Shown here: positions 53,501 to 62,849 of the stretch, in pieces
Layout of the letters: every line of letters begins with the position of its first letter
Numbering within the stretch: position 1 is the first letter of the stretch
Source of the DNA: Solenopsis invicta
Lineage: Eukaryota; Arthropoda; Insecta; Hymenoptera; Formicidae
Reading direction: 5' to 3'
Length of the DNA: 64,000 nt
Assembly (NCBI RefSeq): GCF_016802725.1
Contig: NC_052668.1
Coordinates: forward strand, 14,179,001 to 14,243,000
Made by a program: the position numbers and the translations under genes
Notes under the pieces: generated by a model
What the model was told of the DNA's origin: nothing
The model's database searches: none
Seen by the model: the letters and a program-made list of their open reading frames with translations, nothing else

Positions 53501-56500
53501 TCGATTGTTAAACAGTCGGTTCTCCTACGCCGGCTCGTCAGTCGCCCCCGAGTACCGGCACGGTTGCGTTCGATATCTGTTATTGATCGCGGATCGAGAC
53601 AATAATTCGCCGATAGGAGGGTTGAGCGGCTCCAGGGACGGGCTCGAGGATCTTCCCCAGCATCGTCCGATGTCGTGGAAGTGGTCACGGACGATAATCG
53701 GTCCTCGCGAGACGAGACAGGAATCGCGGAGTGCTGCGTTTCGATGTAATTGCGTCGCAAGCGTCGCGTCGCGTCGCGTCGTGTGTGAGGGAGATGTGTT
53801 TCGACGGGTAAAGGACGGAAAGAACGCGTGTCGAAGGTGCGTGGCGAAAGTAGAAAAGGTGAGAGAAGTAGTGTGGTAAAAAGTTCTTGGAAGTGCCTCT
53901 ATCGGAGTGACGCGTCGCAAAAATTTCGGAGTGTTACGTCACGCGCGGCGAGTAGCAATGGCGGACGGGGTGAGGGGGGAGCAACGTCTCTTCCCGGGCG
54001 ATTTCCAAGGAGCTTCCGATGCCGTGGAAGTGGTCGCGGACAGCAATCGCGTCCTGGCGAAATGAAAAAAGCGTCGTGGACGGCGCGACGCCGGCGATCG
54101 CATCCTGGTGAAACGAAACGGACGTCGCGGACGGTGATCGCGTCTTGGTGAAACGAAACGGAACAGATGTCGCGGAGTGCCGCGTTTTGGCGGAAATTGC
54201 GTCGCGTTTTCGGAAGTGTGTGTGCGAGATGAATGTGAAGAGTTTCGACACGTGGGAAAGAAAGGACGGAAAGGACGCGTATCGAAAGGTGCGTGGCGAA
54301 AAATGCATATCGAAAGCACGAGGCGAGAAAGGGGTGTGTGGTGAAAAGTGTTTGGAAGTGTTTGTAATGGAATAATGACTCTGAAAAAATTGATGTTTAC
54401 GTGGACACGCGGCGAGCAATGGGAGCGGACGAGGGGAACGTATTTTTTTCCAACTTCTGAACGTGATCATCGAAAAGTAAGTCGTAATACAAAGTATATA
54501 TACTTTGATATAAGAATTCCTCGCAAATTACGGCGAATAAAATGAATTGGAGTAAATTGGAGTAGAGAGAATTTTCTCTTAGAATTTATTTTAAATATTG
54601 TGATAGTGGTGAAACAACGTGAACTTTAGCGATTTTTATTATTTTTACTTTTAGTATAACTTGATTAAATTTTAATAAAATATAATTTAACTACTTTGTT
54701 ACGTTAAATAATTTTAAATTTTATTAATATTCTTAAGAAAAGAAATTTTTTTTCAGAAAAAAATTCTGAAGGTTCTAAAGTTTTCTTAAGAATTCTTTTT
54801 TTAAAAAATTTTCCTTTCTTAGAAATTTTAATAAAATTTAAAAACATTTTGTAAAACAAAATAATTTAATTATATTTTGTTAAAAAATTTTTAGAATTTT
54901 TATCTTATAAAAATTTAAAATTTTTTCTAAAGAAGAAAATTCTAAAAATTCTAAAAAAATATAATTGAATTTTAGTTTATTATATAAAATGGTTTTAAAT
55001 TTTATTAAAATTTTCTTAAGAAAAGAAATTTTTTTTAAGAAAAAAATTCTAAAAATACTAAAAATTTTCTTCAAAATTTTTTTCTTAAAAAAATTTTTGA
55101 TATTATATAAATTCTAGTATTACGATTCTTTAAATAATTTTAGTAAAAAAAGTTAGATTTTTATTAAATATTTATTATTTATAATTTTGGATTAAAATTG
55201 AATAGCACGGAATTGTTCGGCGTTATCTATGAAAAATATATAAAATTACGTGTACATATAATTGTGTATCGTGACTGAGTTCATTTCGTTATTTTCAGAA
55301 TTATTGACGATTGAAATATTATATGTATTCGAAATTTGAAAAATATTTCGTTGTTTGCTTTATATTATAAACAACATTGATAATCCAGTCTTATAAAATC
55401 TACGCTTTTCCGATAAAATATTTTTCTTTCCTAATAAAATTTTTAGATATTATTAAGCCAAATTATACTTTTTTCTTATAAAATTACAGAATGTTTTTCT
55501 TAATTTTTTTATAAATTAAATGCATTAATTATAGCCAATTTAAAGGAAATATCAAATTTCAGTCATTAACCAAAGCAGAAACATAAATTTCCGGAAAATT
55601 TTCAGGAAATATGAATGAATTCTTTGTATCATTCTTTGTACCAGTAGCAAATTTTCAATTATTCTATTGCAAATTTTCATGCATTGTTAAAGAAGAGAAG
55701 ATGAGATATTATTCTGAAATAACTGCATACGAAAACTCGCGTCATTACCATTAGTTGTCCCATATTATTCCATCCAACGGTTCGTTTGAAAATTCATAGA
55801 ACGTACGTACGGCATTAATATAGTTGTAGAGTGATAAACCGTCGTCCCACGGTTCCTCTTTCTCACAGGACAGATTTGCTGGCCTTAAATCGTGACTACG
55901 GTCCAGAGCTGCCAAACCGTGTGCGAAAACCTGTACGCTATCGTACACCAAAGCTGGTTCTGCCTGAAACATACGTTTCCTTTTTACGAAAGTTCGTGCT
56001 TTGCGTTTTGTACCAAAAAGTTTTAGCGTCAGCTAAAAAAGCTTTGAAAGAACTGTGACAGAATTTTTGCTTGTACTGATGCAAATATAGATCGAGCTAA
56101 CTTAAGATTAAATTGTAACGAGACTCGTTTTCAATTCTGTTCTTATCTTAACGCTCGACCGAATAATTATTATTCATACTTGTTAGCATCCACGTTAAGA
56201 GTTTCTGTTTCATTTTATAGTCAAAGTTTGTTCTTTAAGATTGAATATTAAACGCATCCAGGATATGAAACATTGATCTTATTAAAAATTAATTACATGA
56301 AAATTCGCGGAATTTAAAATCATAGATTGATACGTCTCTAATTTAGCAATTGTTGAAATTATGCTTCTTTCTTGTTAAATAGAATATTGAATTTAAAATT
56401 TGATTTTGTGGTAGCGTGAGTACGAAAAAAAAAAAAAATAACGAAGGAGTGCATTTAAATATATCGATCTTTTTATATTAATATTTTAGAGGAGAGAATT

Positions 56501-59500
56501 CTAGATAGGGAAGTAAATTCAGGAAAGTAAACTTAGCTATTTCAGCAAATAGTGACCATCTTCGAAGTCCTTGAGAGAAAACCGTGCTTGGTACGCTCAA
56601 TTGATCCGAATTAATGACATTGCGGCACTGGCCGCGGGCGAAACTCACTTAATTACTGAAAGGCTGACAAAGCTTGAACTGGACAGGCTCTGCTGACCAA
56701 TTCGAGCCGTTCGACTTTTCAATTCCCTGTACTTTTAGTCTATATTTGTTCAAAGCTAGCTTTTACTATGATTCAGATACTATTTTATAATTACTTGTAA
56801 TTCTTATTGTATTTTTGGAAATATTATCCACTTTAACATTCAATATTCTCTGAAAGAGGCATTGAATGTTAAATCTAGTTTAGATTTGCATTTATCTCGG
56901 TTTTGAGAATACTATTCTATTTATAATTTTATGCATTTTATGTATTTTTAATGCATATTTTATATACATGTACATTTTCTGAATTTTCAAGTAATATGAA
57001 AATTATTTGTAAAATTCTATCCGAAATTCTGATATAAATTACAATTCAAAATACACTTTATATTTTACATAATTTTTCATAAAATTTACTAACAAATTTT
57101 TTGATCTTAATTTTTTTTGTTAAAAAATATATTAAATGGTCAACACAATTTATTTAACTGCACAGTAAAATTTTCGAAGATTAAATTATTTGTCAAAATC
57201 AAAAGTGGATTTAAATTAAAAGCTTAATGTAAATTTTTTTTAATATTCAGGAATTTACATGAATGTCGCATTAAGGATATTTTACTGGAATTATTTTAAT
57301 TTCTACTGCGCACATGTATTTAATAACATTGGCTCACTAATTGCAATGTACATAATTAAAGAAGATGGATTGGAAGATGTCACTTGATACCCAAAAAATA
57401 GTCCGCATAGCTTTTAGCATGAGTTTATTTCAAAAATGTCATAAAAATCATTGCACTACGCTATATTGGGAGGATAAAAATATTTCATTCTTTATTGCAT
57501 AAAATTTGAAATTTCCACCAACCTGAATGACTCCCGTTTTATTCAGAATAGCATGTCCAATCGCTGGTTGGAAACGCTCCATCTGCTTGAGTACTTCAGC
57601 AACTTTGGGCTCTTCGAGATCCACCAAACGAAAGGCGGTCATATTCACGCTATTATATTTAAAATCTTCTAGATCAAACGTTTCTATATCCTGTAAAAAC
57701 AAATGTACCAAAAAATTTGCTTATTTTAAAATTCAAATTTATATTTGATATAATTTGTATTTAATCTAACCGAAATAATGTATATTTGAAAACTTGACAT
57801 ACTTTTTAGAGAAATTCTTAATGAATAACAAAACTCAGGAAGATTATCAATAATAGATCAGATTAAAATCGATAAAAATGAAAATATTAAACACAAGGAT
57901 GAGAGTCAATATTGATCTACAGCGGATCTTGGTGCCGAATAGTAACACAGGTCTGAAAATTTTGATTTTTATTTATTGTTTGGAAAAGAATAGTTTTTTG
58001 TAGCTTTTTGAATTCATAAGTTTTACGGATCAGATAGTAAATATTTTTATATCAGATTTTTGAAATAATTGAAGTTGAAATCATAAAACCGAAAAACATA
58101 TTTTTGACCGTCTTTTTATATTCGTAAATCCGATGTTCTAATGATTTTGAAAAGAATTCATATTAAAGCATAAAAATTTGTACTTTAAAACAAAAATATC
58201 AAATCTTTTAGCCGGCGTCATCGAACCTTTGACGTGTTTTGTTTTTCGGGTGGGTGTAGTCGCACGATGTCAAGTAGAACGATTGCCTCATGCTGTTCCA
58301 GTGTGAAATACCATGGCAAATAGTAAAAATGTCAATACTGGATTTAATATAAAAAATCATATTTCATAGTTTTTTAACGTTGTTTTTCAAAAATTGTTTT
58401 AATAAATGAAAAAGGTATTGTCGTAACAAAAAGCATCTTCAATTCAACGTATTACATCCATTATTGAAATATTTACTATGTGCACTGATTCCTCACCGTA
58501 ACTGCATGAATCGTTCTATTTGACAACGTGCTACTACATCACTCCTACAAAGTGCGTCAGAGTTCGATGATAGCGGTTGTTCAAAAGGTTCAATATTTTT
58601 ATTTTAAAGTGCAACGTTTTGAGACCTTTTCAAAATCTCTAACACGTCAGATTTACCAACTACGAATTTTTTAGAAACGTGCTTTTGAAAATTTCAACTA
58701 CATTTATCTCAAAAACTTGACGCGATAAAGCATTTTCACTCACGGATTCAGATTCAGCGCATCAAAAACTAAAATTATAAAAATTATAAAAATTGTAAAA
58801 ATTCATATGAAAATTATTATTAGATACTAAAATTTGCTTTAGACCGATATTGGATCTCTCGTTTTTATATTTAATAGGCTTAATTTTTAAATATTAAAAT
58901 CACTGATGTATTTAACTTAAATAGTAATAAGTTTCATTAATTAGATTGAACGAAGGGTAGATCTAAAAGTCAAATTATGATTTCATCTATTGAAAACGTC
59001 ATTTATTGTTAATATTCTGCAAAAATAGAAAAAAAAGGGAAATTTCTTCTAGGTCAACTTATCTTCTGCAAATAGAGAGGATTATCGATTTATTCAATAT
59101 CTTCAAATAATAAGAAATTTGACGCGGATGTGACAGACAGTATTTAAAAAAATGTAACTGGGCTAAGTTTTTTCCACTCGCGGCATAGTTACGAAGCAAG
59201 CCGACTAAATTGAAGAAAAATGAGGCGGTTCCAGCGATTCTCGTCATCGTCGTAATTGCAATCGTTATAGCGTAACCAATCTCGACTAGCCTCGCCTGGG
59301 GAACCCCCGAGAGAGTATGATTTATAATTATACGGTGATGCATCGTTCGCGACGTAGATCGTTAAAGTAAATAACGCGACTTCTCTATAGGGTCATTCAC
59401 CGACAACTGCGCAGCTGCATAACAAGTCGGTCGCAGGTAAAGCTCTGCGTTTCCGTTCTTAAGCGGTTTCTTTTTTCATCCCTTTTATTACTACTTACTG

Positions 59501-60492
59501 TTCCTTCCTTTAACCACTTTACTGTATCTCATCCTTGAATCGTGACATCGTTTACCGTCGGGAGAAAGTTACGTAATATTGTTTGAAAATGATTTATTTA
59601 GGAATACGCGAATATACCCACCGTATGAATTTAATGAGAGGTTCGCATCTCAGGAGTACATTAAACTTTTTTACGAGATCGCATGCAACTGTGAATATTT
59701 GAATCAATGTTGGACTATAACAAAGTTTTTTCATCTCGTTAAATTTATCTATTGACCAAAATGCTTTTTAAAAGTTTTCAAAATTGATATAGTTTTATCG
59801 ATCTCAGATTTCGATATTGCAGACACAGGATATTATTACATTTTTACACATTATTACTGCTCTATTGTTATTACAGTGCTACTGCAAGGCAATCACTTTC
59901 ATAAAGTTTTAAAGTACCCTTAATATTATAATTGATTCTGTGAATAATATCATGAATTGTTATAGGATCGTATCTTTATAGATTATTACATGCTTTAAAA
60001 TCCCAGCAAACATAATAATGTATTAATAATCAAAAGTATATTTTTATTACGAACAACGTCAAGTAACCTATAACGTACGTCTCTTTTACATTTATATTTT
60101 CAATGTCGTCTTAATTGCGTTGTATTTGTTATATCTATACACACACACACAGAAAAGAAGCATTTAGCGATGAGAGGTACCAAAAGATTTTATTTCTATC
60201 TCCGTTTTATAAATATTTAAAAATGTTTTAATTTTACTACACAGTATTTTGATTTAAAATATAAAAGTATTTAGAACTGAAATATTTAACAGTTTTAAAT
60301 AGTTAGCGTATTAAATTTAAAATATTATTTAAAACTAAAACAGTTTTAAGTATTTAGAAAACGGAGATAGAAATAAAACGTTTTAATATTTTAAAATTAA
60401 ATACCTTTTTTAGTGTCTCAGATATATTATATGTAATGACATAATTTATATAACATAAATTATATATTATTATTATTATTATTATTAATTAT

Positions 60493-60524
<32 letters not shown>

Positions 60525-62846
60525 ATATTATTATTATTATTATAATTACTACATGTCTTGTTATATCTATATAATTACAGCCTAAAATTATTAAGCACTT
60601 ATCCTTTTTTTGTTGTTTATCTAGTAATATCGGTAGAAACTGAAACTTTATAATTACATTTATGAAAAAAATATGTTAAAAAAAATATATTTTATATATA
60701 TATATTAATTTTTTAATGACTCTACTGAATTGATCCAATCAATAAAATTTATTTTACTTGTAAAGTATATGTTTGGTTGAAGATTTTTTAGACGAATTTT
60801 AAATAATGTCATCGATACATGGCATTTCGACTTTTACATTCCATTGATAATATGTTTTGGTCATTAATTACGTAACTAATTGACGAGAAATTCATAATAA
60901 ATCGACATGATCATGTTTGTTGGGATGATCACAAAATTAAAACAAAATTATATTAAATATCTTTCTAAAAGAATAATTTATTTAATCTCAATATTATTTA
61001 TATATATTAGATACCGCATTCCAATTTAGTCTGGTTAGATTTCCACTAATATAAAACAATCGCTAATCAATAATCGTAAAATAAGCTCTATAAATCACTC
61101 TATTGCTTCTGAATGCTATATTGTTTGATGGAATATACATGTGTACATATATATATATCTTTTTACATATGCATACACACACACACACACACACACACAC
61201 ATATGTACGTATATTATGCTACTTCCTAATGGAATATAATACAATACCGATATTGAATCAATGATACACGTGTTCGAGAGAGAGAGAGAGAGAGGGGGGG
61301 GGGAATATGAGTTTCCGTGCTATAATTATCTTGTTGTTAATATATGTTGATCTCGGACTAATAAACCATCTAGCTGTCGGAATGTAACAGTGGTGTCAAA
61401 ATGTTCTGTTGTACATCCAAATATATCTATTAGTGTTACAAATTATCTCATTGTTTCTCGCAATTAGAGATTGATTGATGGCAAGCCTGTCAAATAGACC
61501 GTACTGCAGAAATCATTCCAAATTCGGCACTGACGTTACTATCATCGATTAATCAGAATATATTTGCAGAAAAGTAGTGGTATCGAATAGTGGTTCAGTT
61601 TTGTGTACAGGTCTGTCGTTACGAGCTGCAAAATTCGAAAGGGACATTGCGGAAAACATGTCTCGTGCATGCATGTACGGAATATATATGTGCGAGTGTA
61701 AACGCATCAACGAAGAACGTAGTTCTCTGTCTCTTAGTATATATACATTTAGCTTGTGTTTGCATGTCATAACTTTGGCTAGCCGCGGGGTTTGTACGCG
61801 TTGTTAGCTCCATTTAAGATAGAAATTTCTGTCGAATGAGACAACAAATTTGAATTCGGGTTTTGCGGTTCAAAAGGTGGAGAGAGTGACGATATGTCAA
61901 AGAAGAGAGTACTAAACGAGAGTAGGGATTCGCGTGGCGATGCAAACGAACTTTCAGTGATATATGTCAGTGTATATCTGATATGCATCACCTCGCTCAC
62001 CTGTGCAGATCTAATTCCTATCATCGTCTGTGCGTCAGTATGAGGTAATACACATAATAAGCTGTACGGAGTGTACAAAGAGAAGCGGGGTCGACAGGAG
62101 CGCGAGGTATGTCAGTTATGAAGATGATGAATGGAACACTGCAAAGCAGTAGTCTCGTCTACAACCATTCCCATATGCGTTTGAAAGAAGTGCTCTTTCT
62201 TATTTCTTAAACGATATTACGCGACATTACGTGCCCGATAAATGTCGAATGAAATAAATCCTCACCCGCACTGTAATCTAACATTGTGATTTATTTACGG
62301 GGACCTTATTAATGAACGATTAACAATTTTCACTATGATAATACACTTAATTAAACAAACGTTCTATTATATTCAATAGATATACAAGATTTATTGCCCA
62401 TTATTAATTATCTATTACAATACGTTAACGTAATATTCAAACATAGAGTGAATAGAGCTTTGAACCAAAATGTAATTCGTAATGTAATTATATTAATATA
62501 AAAATACAGATAAAGAAAGAAAAATTACATTTAAGAAATTACTTAATTTAATAATTCTCTCATAGCATATTGAAATGTTTTGTCAGTACAAATATAGTAA
62601 AATTTTATAGAGAAGATAATAACATAATTGAGTAAAAATATTATGATATCTAAAATTCTTAATATTGTTACAAGTTTGACTTGGTCAGTGATATTACGCA
62701 TGCAAATTTAATCTGAATAGTTTTAATATGCACTGCATATATATATATATTCTCCTTTCTTTGTTTAAAGCTGAACATGAAGATGTACTTACAAAGGTTG
62801 TGAACATGTAATGGTATCTGTAGTCGTTCATTTGTAGTTGCAATAT
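19574..62846 (-). CDS. Kainate-type ionotropic glutamate receptor, 5' end beyond window
   Basis: Sixteen coding exons on the - strand encode a receptor of the insect KaiR1D/vertebrate GluK group, a glutamate-gated cation channel subunit of the synaptic membrane. In order: the end of the amino-terminal domain (62846 to 55811), the S1 ligand-binding lobe (44302 to 39391), M1 plus pore loop (two alternative cassettes), M3 with SYTANLAAFLTVERM (30725-30922), the S2 lobe (29714 to 28921), M4 (24207-24307) and a long cytoplasmic tail. Glutamate-contact motifs are visible: MTINYARE in S1, GTLESGST and FLMEST in S2. Every intron phase matches. About 820 residues are encoded here; the signal peptide and most of the amino-terminal domain lie beyond 64000. 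Introns are long (up to 11.5 kb) and hold several MITE-like elements. Odd points are the Q versus R pore cassettes and an in-frame TAG in the tail. Assignment to the kainate class is firm; the exact orthologue is not. Confidence 0.93.
19859..19906. repeat. (CT)n microsatellite
   Basis: About 24 uninterrupted CT dinucleotides in the last intron of the receptor. Confidence 0.98.
20268..20559 (-). CDS. Kainate receptor exon (tail 2, with in-frame TAG)
   Basis: The acceptor tctctcagcag permits a start at 20559 (EGGALSMTEMKKSLSFDQMS) or three bases earlier (with Q). After 25 codons there is TAG at 20482-20484, then 71 further open codons in the same frame (HRPRPHLRPQQQPQQQQQSQ, a CHSHSHHHSHHSHKH run, RQRRGSSGIILGQ). 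The donor gtacga leaves phase 1, exactly what the last exon needs. So either the protein ends at TAG, or TAG is read through, or a shorter exon starting just after the TAG is used. Confidence 0.7.
20570..23150 (-). other. Receptor intron, no further gene seen
   Basis: Mixed to AT-rich intron between the two tail exons. Short open frames on both strands (21465-22951) are shadows or chance frames with no domain. Confidence 0.55.
23327..23536 (-). CDS. Kainate receptor exon (cytoplasmic tail 1)
   Basis: 70 codons beginning SLCAEMASELRFAVRCGSRQ, a conserved tail start in insect kainate receptors by my recollection, and ending IPSIEIPRLNG. The donor is a consensus gtaagt in phase 0. If that donor is not used, the frame runs on another 57 codons to a stop at 23153, giving an alternative C-terminus. 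The acceptor (taactcgacag) has a short pyrimidine tract. Confidence 0.8.
24207..24307 (-). CDS. Kainate receptor exon (M4)
   Basis: GVFVVLLCGLALAILVAILE followed by FCWNSKKNAQSDR: the fourth membrane helix and the start of the cytoplasmic tail. Acceptor catttcag, donor gtaagc, ends in phase 0. Confidence 0.93.
24310..27740 (-). other. Receptor intron upstream of the M4 exon, no gene seen
   Basis: Contains GC-richer patches at about 24350-24720, 25730-26110 and 27120-27430. Overlapping open frames in the 25.7-26.1 kb patch (for example 25781-26140, +) have no recognisable domain, so regulatory sequence is as likely as coding sequence. Confidence 0.5.
27753..28284. mobile_element. MITE-like element with 37-bp terminal inverted repeats
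   Basis: The left end cagtctgtctataaaagcgt pairs with the right end read on the other strand, tagtctgtctaataagagcg, and both arms continue through gtgac and cataacttt. Both ends are flanked by TA (27751-27752 and 28285-28286), as in Tc1/mariner-type insertions. No transposase frame remains. Confidence 0.75.
28921..29085 (-). CDS. Kainate receptor exon (end of S2)
   Basis: Begins SPWRDKISLVILELQEKGVI after the split glycine codon, then LYDKWWKNTGDVCSRDDKNK and ANALGVENI. Acceptor ttatgtgcag, donor gtatgt, ends in phase 1. Confidence 0.95.
29489..29714 (-). CDS. Kainate receptor exon (S2 lobe)
   Basis: Begins DSKIGIYQKMWRFMESKSPS and ends GLLDSKGYGIATPK with the first base of a glycine codon. 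FLMEST holds the conserved glutamate-binding acidic residue. Acceptor ccgtag, donor gtaaat. Confidence 0.95.
30276..30536. mobile_element. MITE-like element in receptor intron
   Basis: The ends cacagaaagaacaattatg and, on the other strand, cacggaaagaacaattttg are inverted repeats that stay alignable for about 60 bp through tatctaaaa and agatctaa. Flanked by TATA/TA on both sides. It lies just downstream of the M3 exon in the direction of transcription. Confidence 0.7.
30725..30922 (-). CDS. Kainate receptor exon (M3, start of S2)
   Basis: 66 codons: ATSTRIVGGIWWFFTLIIIS, SYTANLAAFLTVERM (the channel-gate motif), then DISYGTLESGSTQTFFR. Phase 0 at both ends; shared by both pore cassettes. Acceptor cgttattag, donor gtaagt. 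Confidence 0.96.
30925..36660 (-). other. 5.7-kb receptor intron between pore cassettes and M3 exon
   Basis: AT-rich apart from a GC-richer patch at about 31830-32110 and another at 33500-33700. No exon-like block with a receptor match is seen. This intron would have to contain, or lie near, any signals controlling cassette choice. Confidence 0.55.
36668..36805 (-). CDS. Alternative pore cassette A, exon 2 (pore loop, glutamine at Q/R site)
   Basis: 46 codons: GSHVSALDPDSDDIPLLRTV, then NEFSLANSFWFTVGTLMQQG and SDLNPK. The glutamine codon caa at the Q/R position lies at 36692-36694. Acceptor tgtcatcag, donor gtaaac, phase 0. It makes the M1-to-pore linker 20 residues longer than in cassette B. 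Confidence 0.9.
37404..37583 (-). CDS. Alternative pore cassette A, exon 1 (M1)
   Basis: 60 codons: VTKRTPPRLFSFMNPLAVEI, then the rest of M1, FSPYEWVEPSPC and a cysteine-rich PSCKCPLQ. Acceptor gcttcag, donor gtaggc, phase 0 at both ends. It shares RLFSFMNPLAVEIWL and ARFSPYEW with cassette B but differs through most of M1. Confidence 0.9.
38523..38780 (-). CDS. Alternative pore cassette B (M1 + pore loop, arginine at Q/R site)
   Basis: One 86-codon exon: VPSSQPTRLFSFMNPLAVEI (start of M1), FSPYEWNNPHPC, then NSFWFITGTFLRQGSGLNPK. The arginine codon aga at the pore Q/R position lies at 38547-38549. Acceptor gtaatttag, donor gtacac; phase 0 at both ends, so it fits between the S1 exon and the M3 exon exactly as cassette A does. 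Confidence 0.93.
38832..38873. repeat. CpG-rich (gacgc)n pentamer repeat next to cassette B
   Basis: About eight imperfect copies of the pentamer, 52 bp upstream of the cassette B acceptor in the direction of transcription. Confidence 0.9.
39391..39495 (-). CDS. Kainate receptor exon (end of S1, before M1)
   Basis: 35 codons: RADLAVASMTINYARESVID then FTKPFMNLGIGILFK. The T and R of MTINYARE are the conserved ligand contacts of S1. It ends in phase 0 directly before either alternative M1 cassette. Confidence 0.95.
41489..41524. repeat. (TA)n microsatellite
   Basis: About 18 TA dinucleotides in a receptor intron. Confidence 0.97.
42005..42178. mobile_element. Small inverted-repeat element (probable MITE)
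   Basis: Imperfect inverted arms of about 75 bp; tgcaagaaattcaggtaaaa on one strand of the left arm matches tgcaagaagttcagttaaaa in the right arm, with a short T/A-rich centre. Ends are approximate. Confidence 0.45.
43136..43339 (-). CDS. Kainate receptor exon (S1 ligand-binding lobe)
   Basis: 68 codons: ERPYVMVKEDKNLTGNARFE, then GFCIDLLKCIAGQVGFQYAI and WNGIVRELMDK. The S1 half of the glutamate-binding clamshell. Acceptor ttccatag, donor gtaaga. Confidence 0.95.
44099..44302 (-). CDS. Kainate receptor exon (end of amino-terminal domain, start of S1)
   Basis: 68 codons beginning AGLHGLTGHIEFNEGKRNNF and ending TTTANITLVVMTRE, the linker and first strand of the ligand-binding domain. Acceptor ctgttgcag, donor gtaatg. 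Confidence 0.92.
50256..50410. mobile_element. 155-bp MITE with TA target duplication
   Basis: The left end gcaaattcgattcggtgcac and the right end, on the other strand, gcggattcgattggacgcac form inverted repeats of about 40 bp that continue through tagtrcgcactgrtgcacat. TA flanks both ends (50254-50255 and 50411-50412). Confidence 0.8.
52351..52405. repeat. Near-perfect AT-rich palindrome
   Basis: Arms reading caattaatgaattaaattat mirror each other around gttaac, with a 2-nt length difference. It is followed by two related copies of a segment of about 75 bp carrying attgacattgtc. Confidence 0.85.
53210..54476 (+). promoter_or_regulatory. CpG-rich island inside a receptor intron, with internal duplication
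   Basis: About 1.2 kb of strongly CpG-rich sequence in otherwise AT-rich intron. Two halves (about 53650-53990 and 54010-54450) are imperfect tandem copies sharing blocks such as ccgtggaagtggtc-like and aaggacggaaagaacgcg-like segments. The + strand is purine/G-rich and ends in a strong donor (aaaa|gtaagt after 54476), as in the leader exon of the UBX gene. An internal promoter on the + strand (antisense or nested noncoding RNA) is the simplest reading. Open frames here are R/S-rich on both strands and not convincing as protein. Confidence 0.4.
54560..55160. repeat. Low-complexity A/T region with aaattttct-type motifs
   Basis: Degenerate short motifs (ttaaaattttattaa, aagaaaagaaattttttt, attctaaaa) recur many times. 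No coding content beyond a chance K/I/F frame. Confidence 0.8.
55811..55963 (-). CDS. Kainate receptor exon (amino-terminal domain)
   Basis: 51 codons beginning AEPALVYDSVQVFAHGLAAL and ending GLSLYNYINA. Acceptor gtttcag. The donor is the first gtacgt of the string gtacgtacg, which keeps phase 0. Confidence 0.88.
57523..57690 (-). CDS. Kainate receptor exon (amino-terminal domain)
   Basis: 56 codons beginning DIETFDLEDFKYNSVNMTAF and ending LNKTGVIQ. Acceptor tttttacag, donor gttggt, phase 0 at both ends. NMT and NKT are possible N-glycosylation sites. Confidence 0.9.
57930..58850. mobile_element. Long-armed inverted-repeat element (about 0.9 kb)
   Basis: Two arms of roughly 350-400 bp align as inverted copies over most of their length at about 70-80 percent by eye. 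Matching blocks include tcatcgaac, gtagaacgatt versus atagaacgatt, attttgaaaag and tactttaaaacaaaaatat. The centre is about 58350-58440. There is no open frame. Outer ends are uncertain by tens of bases. Confidence 0.65.
60183..60383. mobile_element. Small inverted-repeat element (MITE-like)
   Basis: Inverted arms of about 45 bp containing ttttatttctatctccgttt on the left and its reverse complement on the right. The interior is AT-rich and no target duplication is clear. Confidence 0.55.
60466..60541. repeat. (ATT)n microsatellite, interrupted
   Basis: Three ATT runs separated by aattatat. Confidence 0.95.
61175..61200. repeat. (AC)n microsatellite
   Basis: About 13 AC dinucleotides. Confidence 0.97.
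61276..61303. repeat. (GA)n followed by a G tract
   Basis: A run of GA dinucleotides passing directly into ten G residues. Confidence 0.95.
62793..62846 (-). CDS. Kainate receptor exon (amino-terminal domain)
   Basis: 18 codons, ILQLQMNDYRYHYMFTTF. Acceptor ttgttacag, donor gtaagt. It joins in phase 0 to DIETFDLEDF in the next exon. Confidence 0.85.
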
Positions 62847-62849
62847 CTG

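Larger units (their letters stand above)
58860..62790 (-). other. Receptor intron, no gene seen
   Basis: AT-rich intron between amino-terminal-domain exons, with simple repeats and one small inverted-repeat element. The mixed patches near 59150-59460 and 61550-62150 hold only chance frames. Confidence 0.55.

Noticed and set aside
53265..54375. Long R/S-rich open frames on both strands of the intron CpG island
   Set aside because: Composition-driven; all frames are open in parts because the patch is poor in A/T-rich stop codons. Kept as a regulatory or noncoding-RNA candidate instead.
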